Assembly (NCBI RefSeq): GCF_052324685.1
Contig: NC_135219.1
Location: 20,786,420 to 20,850,419 of the forward strand
Source: Brachyhypopomus gauderio
Taxonomy: Eukaryota > Chordata > Actinopteri > Gymnotiformes > Hypopomidae
Direction: 5' to 3'
DNA: 64,000 nucleotides
The notes under the pieces are model-generated. The model was not told the DNA's origin. It saw only the letters and a list, made by a program, of their open reading frames with translations, and did not search any database. Shown here in pieces: positions 25,236 through 38,872 of the stretch (positions within the stretch are counted from its first letter, which is position 1; every line of letters starts with the position of its first letter). The position numbers were made by a program, and so were the translations under genes.

Positions 25236-25531
25236 TGTGACGGGTAGGGTGAGCGAAAATAAATGAAAGCGATCACGCCAAGTCTCAGGGAAATAGGATG
25301 GTTTAATATGTAAAGTGCGCAAACCAAAACCCGTGAACTGATCCGAATTAAGGATATAATAACCAGCGGTCAACTGGTACAAAAACAAGACATATATAGA
25401 CGAACAAACGACCCTCAGGTGAGACGGATCGCGGGCTCCACCCACCTGAGGGACGAACACAACACCACACCCACAGGACAAGCTGCTGCTGTAGACGGAG
25501 GCGACCAGTAGGGGGCCGCCGTACCGTGACA
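25236..25531 (-). repeat. 3' LTR of family B element
   Basis: Runs TGTGACGGG to CCGTGACA on the plus strand. Read on the minus strand it begins TGTCACGGTAC, has a CATATATAG-type box and later ATTAAA, and ends CGTCACA. Confidence 0.88.
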
Positions 25532-27028
25532 GATCCCCCCTCCAAGCCGCACTCCCCTCCACCGGCTGTGCGGCCTACAGCGGCAGCACACAAAACAAAG
25601 GGGCAGGCAGGCAGGGACAAGGGACACCCCCTGTAGTCCCGGAGCTGAAACACAAAACACAAACACAGGTTAGCTCACCTACCTGGGCGGGACCCTGGAC
25701 CGACTGGGCCGTCAACAAGACAAAACCACGCCCCGGTCGGTCACAGGGCCCTCACGCCCTTACCGGCATTAAGCCGCTTAGCCCCTGCCATGGTGTAAGG
25801 ACGACAGGCTACAGCTCCTTGTCCGTCCGGGGTGTATGTGTGCAGGTTACCTCCCTGGGGAGTCAGCCCCAGCCGGGACCTCCCTTTACGAGGTGGACTC
25901 CTCCATCCAACCCAGGAGCGCCAGAGACCGAGGCCCAGAGCACCCTTATCGCGGGCTGGGGAACAGCCCCCAAGGGCCTCCTGGTCACCCCGAGCAGGAG
26001 GGAAGATCTCCATCTTCAGCAGGAGCTCTTCAGACCGGAGCCCCATGGTCCCCAAACATCCGGGGGCCCCAGCCCTCTAGGGAGGGGCTCTTTTCGACTG
26101 GGCTCCAGTCACCCCACAACATAAGGGGGCTCCTGCCAGCTGGAGACCCCCACAAGGTCCAGGAATGCCACGATCCACCGCCAGGGAGAAGCACCTGCAC
26201 ATAACACAAATGCACACACACACCCACACACACCAACACAAAACACAAACGCGCACTGCCCTGATCCCCCTTACAATGGGGGAGGGGTCTCCGTCTCAGC
26301 AGGGGACTTCCACCGGCTCAGGAGAACCCCCCACGTTCCTGGTCAGGGCCTCCCTCCGAAGCGACGCCCTCCGTGCCACTCCCCGTGGCACGGGACCATC
26401 ACCGGTCCACCCCCAACACACACTCAAGGGGGAGGAGCATGTGTGGAATTACATACAACAATCCACAGGCACGCGAGGACAACACACACACACGCAAAGA
26501 CTAGACAAACAAAAAACAGTGTACAAACAACGAACGGAACGGGACCCTTACGTGCGCGCTCGGTAGACAGTGACGCGCCGCTTAGGTTTGCAGTCGCTCC
26601 CCCACATTAACTATAAGACGACAGGGGAGCGAGGGAGCGAGGCGACTGTGATGAGCGGTACCCGCGTCACACATGAAACATTCAACACAAATACAAACGA
26701 GCGACGCACACTGACCAACGTTACCGTTCATACGTACACATTACCCACACAACATGAAGAGTATTACAGGGAAGACGCCCTGGTCCTCGCCGTGCCCCAC
26801 ACAAAACAAATGCACGGCGAAACTCTTCAGACAAACAAGCAACGGACATGAAGAGCTCTCCCAGGGCAGATTGCCCTGGTCCTCGCCGTGCTACACACAC
26901 ACACAAAACACATAAGCACGGCAGAGCTCTTCAAACAAAACACCACGCAGAGAAACACCACGAGACATGACCACGAACGAAGGAGAAAGAAAAAGAGACT
27001 GGCGGCTTCCGAAAGTGGCTGGTTATTC

Positions 27029-27324
27029 TGTGACGGGTAGGGTGAGTGAAAATAAATGGAAGCGATCACGCCAAGTCTCAGGGAAATAGGATGGTTTAAT
27101 ATGTAAAGTGCGCAAACCAAAACCCGTGAACTGATCCGAATTAAGGATATAATAACCAGCGGTCAACTGGTACAAAGACAAGACATATATAGACGAACAA
27201 ACGACCCTCAGGTGAGACGGATCGCGGGCTCCACCCACCTGAGGAACGAACACAACACCACACCCACAGGACAAGCTGCTGCTGTAGACGGAGGCGACCA
27301 GTAGGGGGCCGCCGTACCGTGACA
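27029..27324 (-). repeat. 5' LTR of family B element
   Basis: Same length as the partner at 25236. The 33 bases on its left match those next to the LTR fragment at 834-1126, which fixes the internal boundary of the family. Confidence 0.88.
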
Positions 27325-30300
27325 CTTCTAGCATATCATAGGATAAAATCACATGTGGTTTGGAATATTTGGTGGCACCATGGATAAAATGCTTGTCTAA
27401 GTCTGCAAGCAGTTCAACACATTTGAGTAACGCTTATGGTCAAGTTGTAATTGAATGTGTGATAAGTACATTTTGGGTTTTAGATTATTATCCTGTTTGT
27501 GCCAGGTAGAATTATTATCTCACTCTATCTCATTAGTAAGTAAAAGTGTTCCTGGTTAAACAGGCCATATCCAATTTTCTCAAAACTGTACAGCATTTCT
27601 GTAATTAATTACTGTGTTTGAGCCAGTATGGTACATTAAATGTAAATTAAAGATCATGTGTTGCATTCTGGGAAAATTTGAGAAATAAATGGTGGCTATG
27701 CAATAACATACTAGCTAGTTTACGCTGATAATTCGTATTGCATGCAGTTACATCTTAATACTTCTTAAATGTGAACACTTTGAACAGACTTTCATGGGGC
27801 TGGCTGACACCCATCTAGATGATTTACCTTACATGCATAATAAACAGAATCAAATACAACAGTGAATCTAGTGTTATAACAGCTACCTAAGCTAGCTAGT
27901 TTAGCTCCTTTGGAGCATTGGGGCAGTAGAGAACCATGGTAATAGGAATATAAACTGAAGAAAAACTGCTTCCATTGCTGTCTAACCAACTCAAATGTTC
28001 CATTGTAGCAGTTCTACTGTGGGTTACAACACATGTAAACTCATTCGATTTAAGTGCTAAAAATGTTTAAACACATTTTATTGCATTCTTTTGTTATGAT
28101 TGTTGACTCTTTAAAATGGTATTAAATGTGGCCGAAATATAAATAAAGAGATAAAAATTAAACAAAACAATAGTTAAAACAGTATAACAGTATATAACAG
28201 AATATAATGAGGCTTGTTTTAGTCCATATTTTCTAACGTAAGAGGAAAAAAAAGGTTGAGCAAATGACTTGGTTGACTTTCATCAGTTTGTGAGTTGTTC
28301 ATCACTCGACAAGTATTTAAACGAATGTTTTCATGTTCCCTTTTGCGCTGGACAACCGTAGATAAAAATGTAAAAAATCATTGAGCATTCGGCCAAACCG
28401 TAGGGCTGTTCCATTTCAGACTGATCCATCTTGGGCTCCAGCCCCCACAGTGGATGACAAGTCAAGTGGAGATTGGCTTGCCTGTTACATTTTGTGTTTC
28501 TTTTCAGAATCGAAAACACCATTTAAGAACCATTTCTAAGAGAACGTTGATGTTGTCAAGTGTTAAACCTCGTAGGTGGTAGTGTGTTCCATAATGGCAG
28601 GTTGGAGATGAAGTCTCTCTGGGTCCTAGACATTACAAGTGGATTTAATTAGCTGTCTGTTGCTCCAGTCTCCAACATTACCACTACCTCATGTATACAA
28701 TTACTCAGTTACAATCAAGACAAAAGACACAAATTGAACAATACTACTTAAGGGCTACTACTAAATTATTAATGTACAAGATGGCAAACATTACTCTTTT
28801 TCTAATAGCTCTTTTTGGTTACATTTTTTTAAAGTTCCCTTTCAGAAAAAAATATCACACACAGGAGCAGCATACATGTCATCCGTCTATTAGCAATCAT
28901 CAATTATTAACAGTTTTTTTCACTAGTTTAGTTCAGTTTAAACACTTCTCTTTCCCTTTTTGTTTGTTAACACTTGATATTAATATATTTCAGCATTTTA
29001 CCTTTTTATGCATACGTCAAAGTGACACAGTAGCACCATTACGCGGGTTCAACCGGTCAGCACGTATTAGTCCAATAAAAGAGCTTGGGTTAGAGACGCA
29101 TGTTGCCACATCCCGGGGGACAAGGGGAAGTGTGGACACGTGGGATGACCCACTACAGGCTGCTGATGGGCCTGAGCGTGCTACTGGGCCAAAGACCGGC
29201 ACTTCCAGGACCATGATGACTGTTCATTAAGCAGTTTTGTGGGCAGTGAATAGCATGGAAAGGCTTATTAGGCCTTTGTCTAAGCCCGAGAGGCCCCGGG
29301 CAAGCACTTCAGTAATTATTGCTTATAAATGCTTTAATTCAGTAATTATTGCTTATAAAGGCTTTAATTTTGTGACGCTCTGCTGAGCCCAGCAACAAAA
29401 ACAATGGCATTATGTGTACAAACCACCAATGACCAGTCATGTAGATCACAAATAAAAAACTTCGGGTCAGCTTTCATGTGGACGGTCCCTGCTCTCAAAC
29501 CAGTCCCTTAAAGTCAGACCTGCCCTCCAATCAGCAGTGATATTTCATCATGCTTTATAGAAAGACACCAATCAACATCTTCTGTTATACTATCACTGAA
29601 GGCTACGCCCACGTCATCATTTTGAATCTGTGGGAAAGGACTCATAAGATTTACCTCCTGTGGGCCTTCTAAAACCATGAGTAGAGCAAAGTATCATTAG
29701 ACTAGATTTAATTATGTTTATGTAAAAATAACCTAATATCTAGTAAACGAACTGTATCTGTATTTTGTGATTAATGAATGTTTATAATAATGTTTGGGTT
29801 GAAGTTATCTATTTAATGGTTTGGTAATATGATTACTGTGGAACACCATCTTATCAAAAACAAATGTGGGTAAATTTAGAAAAATAAAGATTAGCACATA
29901 TCTGGAATGTGTGTGATCTGTTATGGCAATATTCCACTCCAATTCCTTGTGATGTGTGAGAAACTTTTCATGTTCAGGTTCATTTGGCTTTGGCTCAAGT
30001 TTAGACTACAAATCACCCAAGCTTCCCCTGTCATGGTTGCATCATGCACCTCCAGATCTGCGTGTGCGTGTGCGTGTGCGTGTGTGTGTGCGTGCAGCTA
30101 CATGTTCATGCGACATTCCGGTGCTAAACTCTAAAGGGACCAGAATGACGTTTACAGACAGGAAGGAGGGACATAACACTGGAAGTAAGAGCAGTGGGCC
30201 AAATTAAACACTTGTCTGGTACTGCTGGGCTTTGCTATGGTTACTGTTCTTTCACACATCTCAATGGCTTATAGGCCGTGTATACAAAAAGAATGCTTTG

Positions 30301-33300
30301 CATAAGCCAGTAGGGCACAAGAGCTTCCATGGGATCACTAACTCATCCGTGCATTCCTCTTTGTGATTCGCCTCGATTTAATTCATGTTGTGAAGCACAA
30401 AATTTAAACTTGACTCAACACTTTTTTGGCTTAATAGGAGCGCTTAACTCATTATTAGCATCAACAAAGTACCTTTTCAGCTGAAGTCCTGGTTTGAGAA
30501 CAATGACTCAGACATAGTTAAATGATGTCAGCTCCTTTTAAAGAAAACTGAGTTGTATTGCTTCTGGACTACAAGACTAATAGCCTCTTTAGCAGGAATA
30601 ATTGCAATATAAATAGGCAACGCTGATGAAATACATACTTTTGGATTTAAAGGTGTTTCTTTTTAAGTCTTCATAAAAGCCGCTAGAGAGTTTGGCGTTC
30701 TTTTTAAGTACGTGTCAAAACCTTTGTGTTGCAGAGCCCGACAGCCAGACTCTTCAGAGACATACCAAGGTAAAGTTTTGTAGGAACCGAATTCCTCTCA
30801 CAGACCCATATGGTGCAAACAGAAAAACTAAACCATTTAAAATGAAAAAAAAAAACAAACAAAAGAATCAAAGGAGTCTGAAGGTTTTTCCTTTTTTTTC
30901 TATAACGTTTGAAAATATTGCTAACTTTGTACTCGTCTGTTGTTGAATATCTGTTATGAGTCATGTTCACGATCCCTAACTCTGTACGATCCCTAACTAT
31001 GCTTAACTACACATGCAGCGCCCCAAGCAGTTTATATTGTTTAGTTCACAATCACAGTATAACAGAATATGTTGTAGGTAATAAAACATGAATTTTAACA
31101 CCTCACCTCCCCTTCCTGTCCTAACACATGGAGCGTTAAGCTTTTCTTTTCTTTTTTTGCAAATATACGAAGGTCAATTGAGGGCGCTCAAACACTGAGG
31201 TCTTAAGAGTTTTTTTTTTCTAGAAGGTTCCTTGTGCCATGTCCTCAGTCCTCCCAGGACTTAACCATTACATTGTGGTCTTGTGTGTGAGATGTTAAGG
31301 TACTGTAAAGTAGCACTTCATTGTACTACAACACGGAGAAAAATGTTCAAATGTTGCCAAAACATTTTTTAAAGGGGCAACTATGACAATTCCCTAAACA
31401 CTTTTCCTTCTTGTCTCTTTTAGGTGGTCTGCTACATGGGATAACACAGAAGAGACTTTTCCAACCAGCAAGAGCTCAGGAATGCAAGATTCACTGTGCT
31501 GAAGTTGTTATTCAGTGCCCAAACTCCTCCCAGAGAGCCGTGTTCCACTGTGAGCTGATTGCTAATTAGCGCCTTGTCGGGTCTATTTGTTTGTTATTTG
31601 CGCTTGGCCTGGATACCCTGTGGAGTTACAGTGTTGGCTGTGCTAAAACCTTCCTTAAACCACTGATCATCAGTTGCACCAACATGCTTGGCTGCTAGAA
31701 ATAATGACAACGGACCAAATGAAAGTGTTTTAATCTTCCATTCATCATAGTTGTGCTGACTGATTAGCTTGGGCGATGTCTTCAGCAAGCCAGATTTTGT
31801 TCAAGTCTGGCAGCTTTAAATAAAAAACAAGTTTATAGTGACTATTGGAAATAGAAAACACATATAAGATTCAATTTAAATGTTCACAACTTCTATACTT
31901 ACAGAGAAGACGATCAACTAACAGTCCATTATCATATTATTCTTATCTATTGTAACAGCAATTCTAAAGTCCAACAAAGATATAAAACATATTTCCATTT
32001 CAGTTGTCTACTTTGTCACAGAGGAAGCAAGTTTAAAAAACACTATAGCGTCCATACGTTACTCAGAGGAATACCAGGAAGTGTCAAAGTCAACATCCTC
32101 GGGTCTTCTGGATGTTGCCGTGTTGCTGGACGGCATGTTTATTCCACACTTCCTGTTTAACTTCCTGAGCCCCCACCTCCTCCCTCATTTCTCCTTTTCC
32201 CCCCTAAATTCTATATGACTCTTTCTGCCAACTCAGACCAACTTAAAAACCATATTTCTGAAGAGAAATGGAGCAGTGGAGGGTTGTTTCAACTCCACCC
32301 CGATTCATTTTAACAGCATATTGTCCAATCAGGTACTCTCTGGTTCTACCTTTTGGCTTTGCATATTGGTTCAAGCTCAAGTCTGTATACACTGTGCTCT
32401 TAGAAAGTTCTTTGCTGCACTGTTCCGTCATTTCTGGATTTACATTATGACCCATTTAGAGTAGCTGGCCCACATGACATTTACAAAGAAAGCTGAGGGA
32501 ACGTTTGACAGTTTACATCTTGAAAACTGTTGGTTGAGTTAAACAGAAATTGTGTTTTGTTTTTATGTTGTAAAATGCTTGACTTTAGCCAAATCCAAAT
32601 TGTCCATCACAGCCAATCAAATCCCATAATTCTGTTAAACGTTAAACTATGCAAAGGCAACTTGGATTTCAAACAATGTGATGTGCAGACTATGTTCAAA
32701 GTGAGCACCTGCACATAAAACAAAGCTGGAAGACAGACAGTACAGATGTCCTTCAGTAAAACTACAGTTCACTAAAGCGCTATCGTAGTGCGCCATTACC
32801 TCAGTGAGGAAACCTGTCAAATGAATGTCAAAACGAACCGTCCCACCTTCTCTAACAGCCATCACTCAGCAGGACTTTATGTCCAGTGACGGTGCGATTT
32901 GCTCTGTAAAACAATCCAACATGCAGCCACCTCGGTCTGTTTTTATAACCGCCGGCGGGAGCCAACCAAGCCGGGGTCTTTTGAAGCGCCCCCATGCTCA
33001 GCGGAGAAGGAAAACAGGCCTGGGTGCGGAGGGCCCGGTCGTGCGATTGGGTTTGTTTGTTGAATGTGTCGGCAGCTGTTAAAGAGGCACTATGTCACGG
33101 CCTCAGAGTGAGGCCGGTCCGCTGGAAGCCGGCATGGACCTCCGGAAAAGCCGGGCTGATTTCAGACATCTTCCTCGTCTGAGAGCCACTGCTGTTTTGG
33201 CTGAGAGTACTACCCATTGGAGGGGGGGGGGGGGGGGGGGGTAAAATGGGAAAATACATGGGCACAGCCTTAATGAGGTTATTAGCTGCTTTTTGCATTC

Positions 33301-34135
33301 CTGATGAGATTGTAAAAATGCTTGTGAATTTATCTGGGGATGGAGAACTAACCCTGGGAAGGCAGGAGGAGAAGAACTGCTGGTTCAGTGCAGCTAAAGA
33401 TTTTCAAGCCAAAAAGCCTAAAACCCTGTTGGTTGTGATGATACGGTGTAGCTTCTGGAATGGGCAGCACCAGAATGAGGAGCAGTTATACACACACAGC
33501 AACCTAATGGGGAAGGGAGGAAGAGTGTGGGGAGGAAGAGCCAGGACTGGGTATAAAGTCTTTATCTCTGGAGCTCTCTCTCTCTCTCTCTCCACGTACA
33601 CTGACGGTTAACAGAGAGATCTGCATGTGGTATAACGCCCCGTAGTCGTGAGTGCCCGGGTGGCGGTGCCAGGGGGCATCACACTGGGGTCTGAGACGCA
33701 TGGAGGCCTGTTGTGACTTGGCATGCAGTGAATGGGCCCCCTGCTATTCCTGTTGGGCTCTTATAGTCAGGGGTTATGCTACACATATACAACGAATGGA
33801 CCTTTTAACATGAAAGGAATCTCACTAATACATGTCAAAATACGCATTGTATAAATGGTTCTGGAAAATGGCTTCTGCTGGTGGTGACCCAGCAGTCACA
33901 ATAAGCTGACTAAGAGAAGAATGAGAAGTTCATCAAGACCAGGAACCTCCACAGGGCAATCCACCCATGATTCAAAGGCTGTGCATCAGCTATAATGAGG
34001 GGAGAGGGGACGTCTGAAGTGGGAGATCCACTGTCCAGTGTGAGATGCATAACATCCATGAATACATTCAAACAGTGGCCCACACAGATGAGCTGATGAG
34101 GACATGTCTCAGTCTGAAGGGGACAGCAGTGGTAA
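27325..34135. other. Intergenic, no gene seen
   Basis: Mostly AT-rich sequence. A 30-bp unit (TCAGTAATTATTGCTTATAAATGCTTTAAT) is directly duplicated at about 29310-29370, and a GCGTGT run lies near 30060-30095. A polypyrimidine-AG at about 31423 could be an acceptor, but no supported exon follows. Confidence 0.4.
33220..33241. repeat. Poly(G) tract
   Basis: About 21 consecutive G. Further G or C runs occur at 34182-34191 and 40066-40079. Confidence 0.9.
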
Positions 34136-34138
34136 TAC

Positions 34139-34640
34139 ATTATGTGGACAAAAGTATTGGGACACGCCTCTTAATCTCTCCCCCCCCCCCCCTCTTTTGG
34201 TCTCTCTCTCTCTCTCTCTCTCGGTCTCTCTCTCCCTTCAGGTTTTTTATGTAGTCCCATTGCCACAGGTGTTTAAAATCAAGCATCCAGGCATGCTGGC
34301 TGTGTTTAAAAATATATGTGAAAGAATAAAGCTCACTGAATATGAGCATGGTTGCAAAAAGTTCGATTTATAAAATTACTTCAGTCCTAGATATTTTACA
34401 ATCAACTGTGAGTGAGTGAAGTAGGCATTCAGACACAAAGTTAATACCAAATAAAGTTCAAGTCAGTGAGTACTGAGTCATATGTGCATAAAAGTCACCA
34501 AAGCTCTGCAGTAACTGCGGAGTTCCAAACCTCTTCTGGCATTAACATCAGCACAAGGTCTGTGTGATCAGAGCTTCATGGCATTGGTTTCCAAGGCCGA
34601 GCAGCCGCATGCAAGCCGTGTCAGTTGGAGTGGTGCATAA
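34139..34640 (+). mobile_element. Tc1-like DNA transposon relic with one terminal repeat
   Basis: It opens with TATGTGGACAAAAGTATTGGGACAC at 34139-34166, the terminal type of a common fish Tc1-like family. The next segment, from about 34258 (CATTGCCACAGGTGTTTAAAATCAAGCATCCAGGCATGC), follows the leader of that family. Decayed transposase sequence continues to about 34640, where GGCATTGGTTTCCAAGGCCGAGCAGCCGCATGCAAGCC corresponds to the HGMGFHGRAAASK-type region. The right half and the other terminal repeat are missing, and a C-run plus CT-run has grown inside it (34182-34234). Confidence 0.75.
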
Positions 34641-36038
34641 CATGCCGTCACTGGACTCTGGAGAGGTGGAATCGGGCTCTGTGGAGGGATGGATCAGGAT
34701 TCTTTATCTGGTAGTGTGATGGACAGGTCTGGGTCAGGTAAAAGCCAGGAGGATCTTGCCTACCTGACTGTACTGTGCCAACTCCGTCAGGTGGAGGAGG
34801 GATGCTATGGGCTTGTTCATTCAGGGGTCGACCTCAGGTCCAGTGAAGAGAAACCGTAACGCTTCAGTGTACCAAAAAAACGTTTTGGACAAACCTAAAT
34901 TATCTCACTGTCATATGAGTTTTACATGTTGTTTTACAAAACAAGTGTTTTACATGATAGTCATTGAAGTCAATGTCATGTCACTATCACGTGACCTTAA
35001 TGAGTTTACATAACTTTGAATCTAAAGTATTTCTACAATATGAAGAGTACTGCCAAATTCATTTGGGCTGTTTAGAGATTTAGTGCATTTCATGCTAATT
35101 ATTGAAAGTGAAATATGATCAGTTGTCCAGAGCACTATTATCATGCTTTTCTTTGAAAAAGTGGATGTGTTTCGTGCCAACCTGAAAAGGGTTAATGTTT
35201 TGGCAACCCAGATGTGGTTCTGTTTATATTTTGTGACTAAAGAGTCACGTATGACCCAGTGATCTCCATAAAGCCTCTCAGACATCACCTTAGGACGTTA
35301 CACTCTGTTCCTTCTCTCTTTGAGCAGATGTGTAACCAGTTACAGGCCTCCCCCCCCTTAAATTACAGCTGTGGCAAATACATATTGCCAGAACAGCCCC
35401 GTTGAAGTGATTCGATCTGAAGCATACTTTGAATAGATACTGGTTACAATTAGGCGGGTGAAATACAACTCATTCTTAGAATATTCCTGGCTTGATTTTC
35501 CTGATTTGGACCTTGCAGTGGAAAACTGGGGCCCATCTGGCTAAATTTAGAGTAATGGCCATGGTCTATGTATTGTACATGCTGATGTGGAAGTGTCAGG
35601 AAAATACACAGGGCCACATTAAGGAGTGACTTGTGGAAATATTTTGCGTATGCCAGTGCAACCCCACTATTGACTCTGGCTGTGGGCTGCGTTCTTTCGT
35701 TCTTTTGACCTCTTGGTAACTCAGAGCTCCGGTCCATGTTCAGACCCAGCTGGCATGCCGTTCCTGAACCGCATCCACCTCGGTTACAGGTACCTGGCAG
35801 GGCTCGTGTTCCGGGGCGAACCCGCGGCGCGTCTCTGCTCCGGCACGGTTAAAAGCCCTGACGGCGTCGACGCCTCGGCCGCGTAATCGGCGTGTGGCGG
35901 CTAGCGGAAGAGAAGGCCCGTGCCCGACCGCGCAAGTTGAAAAGGACAGTGGCAGGACCACAGGCTAATCAATCCCACATGCTTAACATCCTGCTCGGGC
36001 AGAGAGAGCACGCACACTGGAGTCTCAGGGGCTCTGGT

Positions 36039-36084
<46 letters not shown>

Positions 36085-38850
36085 TGGAAACAGCCAGACC
36101 TGGACTGATTCACGGGGCTCATGGGTTTACCGTGCGATTATGTTCCACATGTACTTCACGTCTTCCTTGTCGTCGTTTTTTACCGCTGCTTTTATTTTTT
36201 TCCGCTCCCTTAATCGCCTGCCGGCCGTGCTGTGGGCCGAGCCGCCCACGCCGACGGCGGAGCTGCACACGGCCTCTCTGTCGGCCGCGGCCATGTGGCA
36301 CAGCTTCCTGTCCGGTCTCTGTGGCTCCACCCCCTCCCCCTGATCCTGCCAATGTGCACCACGTGTCACCAGGGACCTTCGCCCCCCCCAGCTCTCTGTG
36401 TAACGGTCCCGTGGTTCTGCTAAATGTGCTGGTGTTCTTCGGATCCTGAGGTGCTGGGAGTTCAGGAGGGAGAAGAGGGATGTGGTGGTGTGAAGGAGCC
36501 GAGGGCTTCCACGTATCGTCCAAGAGACACGTGTGTCATGGGCTGGTCTTCAGCTTCAGACGTATGGGGTGGGTGTGTTTATGTGTGTGTGTGTGTGTAA
36601 GCCTGGATATTTGTGCCCTTTTCCAAGGAAGGAAATGGCCAAGCACAGGTCACCTGGGCTGAAGTCTCTTTGTCTCAGCACAGACATTCAGACTCCTCCC
36701 CCCTGGCGTATTAGGGGGGAGAAACCGGCATTGCCCCCCCGGCCACCAGCTCATCTGTCTCTACACGGAACGAGAGACAATCTGAAAAACGGGGGGACAC
36801 AGAAGTACAAAAAAAGGCCCTTAGTTCGTCAGTGATCATGTGAAGGGGACGGAGAGGGTGGAGGCAGATAGTGATGGTGCTGAAGACCTCCGCATCGCCA
36901 GCCTCACTGCGTACGTTTGTGAGACGCCCCGTGCCAGAACCACCAGCGACTCGGGCCGGATGTTCCATCAGAGGAACGTGGTGGAGGTGAGAGCCGGACC
37001 TCGGCCTTACCCGCAGGTGGAGGTGGAGTCTCCTGGGTGGAGCGCGACGGCGCGTGACGCCCCTGGGGCCCGGTGCTGAGTCAGACGCCGAGCAATCTGT
37101 GCGCGTGACTCTTTCACACCGTGGTCGGCCTCCCAGCAGACCACAAAGGGCAGGCGCTACCGACACACGGCCCTCCACTGTCTCTGCGCCCCCACCCCCT
37201 GCCCGCCAGCCCCCCAGCTCCCTCCAGTAAGCTTCAGGAGTGCGATGTCCGTGCAGGGGTTTAATGAAAGCTCTGTTCTAAGAATCTTTACGTAGCGGAC
37301 CCTGGTGGAATCGACCACGTGCTCAACACATTCTCTAAGCTTTCCTTTTGAAAGCGTTGCTTTATGCTGTCTGAGTAAATGTCCCGAAACCTTTTGTGTG
37401 CATATGCGTTCTGTGATTTTCATAAAAATGGAAAAGGCAAACAAGGCTCTTTCACACTGTGAACGTAACAGAGCTGGGACCAGAAACCCACTCACGGAGG
37501 GTTTGGAGACAAAAATTGGGTTTTTGTGTAAAGACTGGGTTTGCTGCTGAGCCAGAATGCTGTTCAGTATACATTATTAGAGCAGCACAGTGTATAGTTT
37601 TATTTGACACAGGACAGGACAACATTATAACAATAAGTTAATTTGCCATTTTTAGTCAGAGTTAGCAGCTTTAGCATGTATTTCCACCCTGCACCCTGGT
37701 CACAAAGGCCTTAAAGGCAAAGGAAATCTACCTCTGAAATTGAGGTTTTCAGTATTCTGTGGAGAAACCTTTGTATGTATGTAAACTGTCCTCACATGAA
37801 TCCTATTTTCAGAAATAAATGTTGGCGCAAGTGTTTGAGCATCAGGGCAGTCTCGAACAACTCTACATGCTTTAGAGAGTTCTTTGTATTGCCTCTGCAA
37901 AGATATGTAATGTCTTGAATGAAATGATTAATCGAGAATCATTCTTCATTTTTCCTCTTATCTATGCCAGTCTGGAATTCCTTCAGCAGGTATTGAGTAT
38001 TAGGTCAGTGGAGAGCACAGTTAGCAGCCCGCTAGTCCCTCTATATCTCTGGAAACACACCAACTGCAAGGTCAGCTGTTTGAGTTTTAGAGTTAGCCCT
38101 CACATTTTGCGAGCAGCATTCCTCAGACCCTGTGTCGGTGTAATTTGTTTTCTAATGAATCTTATTGGACAATACATGTACGACTGAAGTCCTTTTCAAG
38201 AAGTCTCCCTTTCATAAAACAACACTGGGTGATAAACCTTATAAAGCGCCATTGGATTAATTAGCATTAGATCAAAGTCTTATGTTTTTTCCCCTTCTCT
38301 CCACTATACCCACATGTGGCACCCAGGCTCAACCCAAACATATGGGTTTATTTAGCTTTGTGGAAAGGTTAAATAGGAAACTTGGATTGGGGAAAAAAAG
38401 CACTGAATCTTTTTATATGATGAAATGTTCAAAGTTTTGGGGGCATTTTAAAACATACATGTAAACCCATATCAGTCTTTTGGTTTGAAAGTCTTGGCAT
38501 GAGCAGAAATTTGGCCCCGATACCAACTTCTCCTTATTGCCCCTGTTTATACACAGTGGTTAGTGTGAGGCTAATTCTTTTGAACAAGACGCCTGCTCAA
38601 GGCCTCATTTGATATTGGCACCAGCCAACTAGCTGAGCATTGTGTAATTTTCTGTTCAGATGTGTTTATCAGCTTGTAAATTAAAAGGCTTGTTTTACAA
38701 GAACAATCTAAAATTAAAATGTTAATAAAAGCAAAACTCTTACCAATTAGAAAACACAGCTAACCAGAGAGAACAACCCTCCTCTCACTGATGTCACGAG
38801 ATAACACTCATTTGATACCTCTCAAAATGTTAAGCATAAAGACATTAAAT
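34641..38850. other. Intergenic with a CpG-rich block at about 35750-37120
   Basis: From about 35750 to 37120 CpG is frequent and GC content is high, broken by a (GA)n run (36041-36079). Several open frames overlap on both strands, which GC-rich DNA readily gives. None shows a known domain or matched splice sites. A short plus frame at 35756 starts MPFLNRIHLGYRYLAG; I cannot assign it. The block may be a CpG island of an unseen transcript or a regulatory element about 4-6 kb downstream of gja1. Confidence 0.4.
36041..36079. repeat. (GA)n microsatellite
   Basis: Uninterrupted GA run inside the CpG-rich block. Confidence 0.95.
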
Positions 38851-38866
38851 ATTACAAAGAAAAATC

Positions 38867-38872
38867 TTTATT
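38867..38872 (-). terminator. Candidate distal poly(A) signal of gja1
   Basis: TTTATT on the plus strand gives AATAAA on the minus strand about 1.6 kb beyond the gja1 stop. That is close to the known length of vertebrate Cx43 3' untranslated regions. A nearer AATAAA lies at 39531-39536. Which is used cannot be told here. Confidence 0.4.

Larger units (their letters stand above)
25236..27324 (-). mobile_element. LTR retroelement, family B, short and non-autonomous-looking
   Basis: Direct repeats of 296 bp lie at 25236-25531 and 27029-27324 with about four mismatches (near 98.6 percent identity by eye), so the pair is fairly young. On the minus strand a purine tract (GGAGGGGGGATC) sits just before the left repeat, making that one the 3' LTR and the element minus-sense. 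The 1.5-kb interior shows no reverse transcriptase, integrase or protease motif I recognise and has an imperfect internal duplication around 26750-26930. The bases outside the two ends (CATAT and CTTCT) do not match, so no target duplication is visible. It is a fossil with both ends present. Confidence 0.85.

Noticed and set aside
31424-31570. Possible exon after a good acceptor (CTTGTCTCTTTTAG)
   Set aside because: No clear donor, no long frame and no recognised protein follow.
35892-37178. Several frames of 100-185 residues in the CpG-rich block
   Set aside because: GC-rich DNA gives open frames on both strands; no domain, no matched splice sites, and one is mostly a (GA)n repeat.
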